Source: Gemmatimonadales bacterium
Lineage (GTDB): Bacteria > Gemmatimonadota > Gemmatimonadetes > Gemmatimonadales > GWC2-71-9
Direction of reading: 5' to 3'
NCBI GenBank assembly: GCA_013003805.1
Contig: JABDII010000001.1
Span: 1 to 5,815, forward strand
DNA length: 5,815 nt
Shown here: positions 4,761-5,815 of the stretch, piece after piece
Layout of the letters: each line of letters starts with the position of its first letter
Numbering within the stretch: the stretch's first letter is position 1
Position numbers and translations under genes: made by a program
The notes under the pieces: generated by a model
Databases searched by the model: none
The model's input: only the letters and a program-made list of their open reading frames with translations
Told to the model about the DNA's origin: nothing

Positions 4761-5225
4761 ATGAAGCCTCTCACGCTGCACACAGTAAAACGCTGGACTC
4801 AATTGGTCCTCGCCTTCGCGCCCGTCTTCGTGGGCGGCTGCATGGCGTTCGAACCCAGCGACATTCCCGACGGAGCGGTTCCTCTGGAGGCACCAGCGCA
4901 CTTCGGCGACTGGTGGGCGCGCACTGAGCAGTGCTCAGGCCTCTTCGGCCCCATGGAAGCCATTCGATGGTATGTGGTGCCTGAGGTCTCGTCCTTCGAC
5001 ACCGATATCGGTGAGAAGGTCGGGCTCTGGATCAAGACCCCATCCGATGCGGTGATCGTGCTGGCTGAAGCCTATGCCGACCATGAGTTGGTGGTCCGCC
5101 ATGAGATGCTCCATCAGCTGCTTCAGCGCGCCGGGCACCCGGAGGAATACTTCGTGGAGAAGTGTGGGCTGACCTGGAACCGGTGGCACAACGGGACGCC
5201 GATCCTGGCGGCCTCCTCGACCTAA
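4761..5225 (+). CDS. Lipoprotein with HExxH metalloprotease-like motif
   Basis: A 154-residue exported protein. The signal peptide is basic (MKPLTLHTVKR) then hydrophobic, ending in the lipobox VGGC, so C27 would be lipidated and the protein anchored to a membrane. The mature part has WWARTEQCSGLFG near the start, a beta-rich middle (IRWYVVPE, KVGLWIKTP, VIVLAEAY), and the helix VVRHEMLHQLLQRAGHPEEYF. HEMLH at 114-118 is a zinc-peptidase motif; H126 (eight residues after the second His) or a nearby Glu (E128, E129, E133) could be the third ligand, and the spacing is not the metzincin HExxHxxGxxH. C58 and C135 could form a disulfide. It is much shorter than most secreted zinc proteases, so proteolysis is not certain. 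I assign no named family. Expression is probably controlled by the c-di-GMP riboswitch and terminator directly upstream; a strong hairpin follows the stop. Confidence 0.85.
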   Translation: MKPLTLHTVKRWTQLVLAFAPVFVGGCMAFEPSDIPDGAVPLEAPAHFGDWWARTEQCSGLFGPMEAIRWYVVPEVSSFDTDIGEKVGLWIKTPSDAVIVLAEAYADHELVVRHEMLHQLLQRAGHPEEYFVEKCGLTWNRWHNGTPILAASST

Positions 5226-5251
5226 GCCGCGACATCGACGCTCAGCATGTC

Positions 5252-5296
5252 AAACGGCAACGCGGCGTGGAGACAGCCCACGCCGCGTTGCCGTTT
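5252..5296. terminator. Bidirectional terminator: perfect 19-bp inverted repeat
   Basis: Bases 5252-5270 are the exact reverse complement of 5278-5296, with a 7-base loop AGACAGC. The stem is GC-rich with AAA at one outer end and TTT at the other, giving a short U-run in either direction. It lies between the convergent lipoprotein gene (stop at 5225) and the DUF2135-like gene (stop at 5313), so it can serve both. Confidence 0.85.
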
Positions 5297-5312
5297 CCCA
5301 GACGGTGGCTAC

Positions 5313-5815
5313 CTATCGGGTGAATTGCGTAATGAACCGATCGAGGCTCGGATTACCCACCCCGGTAAACGTGCCGATGAACACGCGGGGGGCTTGCCCC
5401 GCGACCTGTACTGTGACCACATAGTTTGACTCTAGCTCACCGCATTCGTCCCAATACACCAGGTTCACGGTGTAGCTCCCACTCGGTGCGCCTCCCGTCG
5501 GCCAGACGATGTTTTCGTTGTTCACACCGTCGATATTACAGGCGGGATTGGAGTCGAGATCGAGCACGCCACCGCTCGCCGACTCACGGTTGGCAAAGTA
5601 CACCTCCTCCTGTGCCGGGTCGATCACGTGGAGATCGACATCGGTCGGTGCGTCCCACCATACGCTCACCTGTACGTCACCCGTCGCAACGCCGATGATG
5701 CGGACGGCGCTCCCGTCCGCAGCGCCCAGGGGCCCCCCAGCGGCGGCAGCGCCAAACAGGAAGTTGCTGGTGCTGGGCCGCGCCTGGCGATGGACCGAGG
5801 CGATCAAGTCAACCG
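5313..5815 (-). CDS. DUF2135-like secreted or surface protein (N-terminus beyond right edge)
   Basis: The C-terminal 166 residues of a larger protein; the frame is open to the window edge and the only nearby in-window start codon would be a TTG at 5807 without a signal peptide, so the true start is outside. The visible part contains a beta-sandwich-like module whose motifs recall DUF2135/YfaP-type domains: VSVWWDAPTDVDLHVIDP, SASGGVLDLDSN, NIDGVNNENIVWP, and SGSYTVNLVYWDECG. The Asp/Asn-rich loops could bind calcium, and the two cysteines (NPAC and DEC) could pair. A Gly/Ala-rich linker (FLFGAAAAGGPLG) separates this module from what lies upstream. Such domains occur in exported proteins; the molecular role is unknown. 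The gene ends 17 bases from the 19-bp inverted repeat, its likely terminator. Confidence 0.75.
   Translation of the reverse strand, partial: VDLIASVHRQARPSTSNFLFGAAAAGGPLGAADGSAVRIIGVATGDVQVSVWWDAPTDVDLHVIDPAQEEVYFANRESASGGVLDLDSNPACNIDGVNNENIVWPTGGAPSGSYTVNLVYWDECGELESNYVVTVQVAGQAPRVFIGTFTGVGNPSLDRFITQFTR

Noticed and set aside
4362..4783. Minus-strand frames covering the riboswitch region
   Set aside because: Low-complexity, Cys/Pro/Ser/Arg-rich translations with no start signals; the RNA structure on the plus strand explains the sequence better.

Overview
The window is GC-rich bacterial chromosome with compact, mostly housekeeping gene content. Gene style (pseudopilin genes, a short HExxH lipoprotein, a DUF2135-like secreted protein, and a small unknown protein between proline dehydrogenase and RsgA) fits Gemmatimonadota or a similar soil or freshwater lineage, but that assignment is my inference. 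No mobile element, CRISPR array, tRNA or rRNA is visible.

Layout from left to right. (1) Minus strand, 1-805 (possibly to 918): two type IV pilus/type II secretion pseudopilin genes, a FimT/GspH-like one and a PilV-like one cut by the left edge. They are coupled by an ATGA overlap and preceded by a possible 37-codon leader ORF that overlaps the FimT start as TGATG. (2) 919-1313: AT-richer divergent intergenic region with a structured leader just before the next gene. (3) Plus strand, 1314-2163: a PfpI/DJ-1 family protein and a single-domain MazG-like nucleotide pyrophosphohydrolase, a likely two-gene damage-control operon. (4) Minus strand, 4318-2167: proline dehydrogenase, a ~95-residue unknown protein and the ribosome-assembly GTPase RsgA (GTGA overlap), one transcription unit that meets the MazG gene tail to tail with only 3 bp between stop codons. 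(5) 4319-4760: a long divergent intergenic region whose right half is an RNA regulatory element. (6) Plus strand, 4761-5225: a small lipoprotein with a zinc-protease HEMLH motif, followed by a perfect 19-bp inverted repeat acting as a shared terminator with (7) a minus-strand DUF2135-like secreted protein cut by the right edge.

The most interesting element is at 4604-4739. It reads as a class I cyclic-di-GMP (GEMM) riboswitch: a 6-bp GNRA-capped stem, the CGCAAA core, a second stem with the G/UAG internal loop conserved and both flanking helices changed in a compensatory way relative to the Vibrio Vc2 aptamer, and G and C at the ligand-contacting positions. It is followed by an intrinsic terminator and by a competing hairpin that would block it. 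The pairing logic suggests that ligand binding favours read-through (an ON switch). The controlled gene is a surface lipoprotein with a metalloprotease motif, which recalls the c-di-GMP-riboswitch-controlled secreted metalloprotease of Clostridioides difficile.
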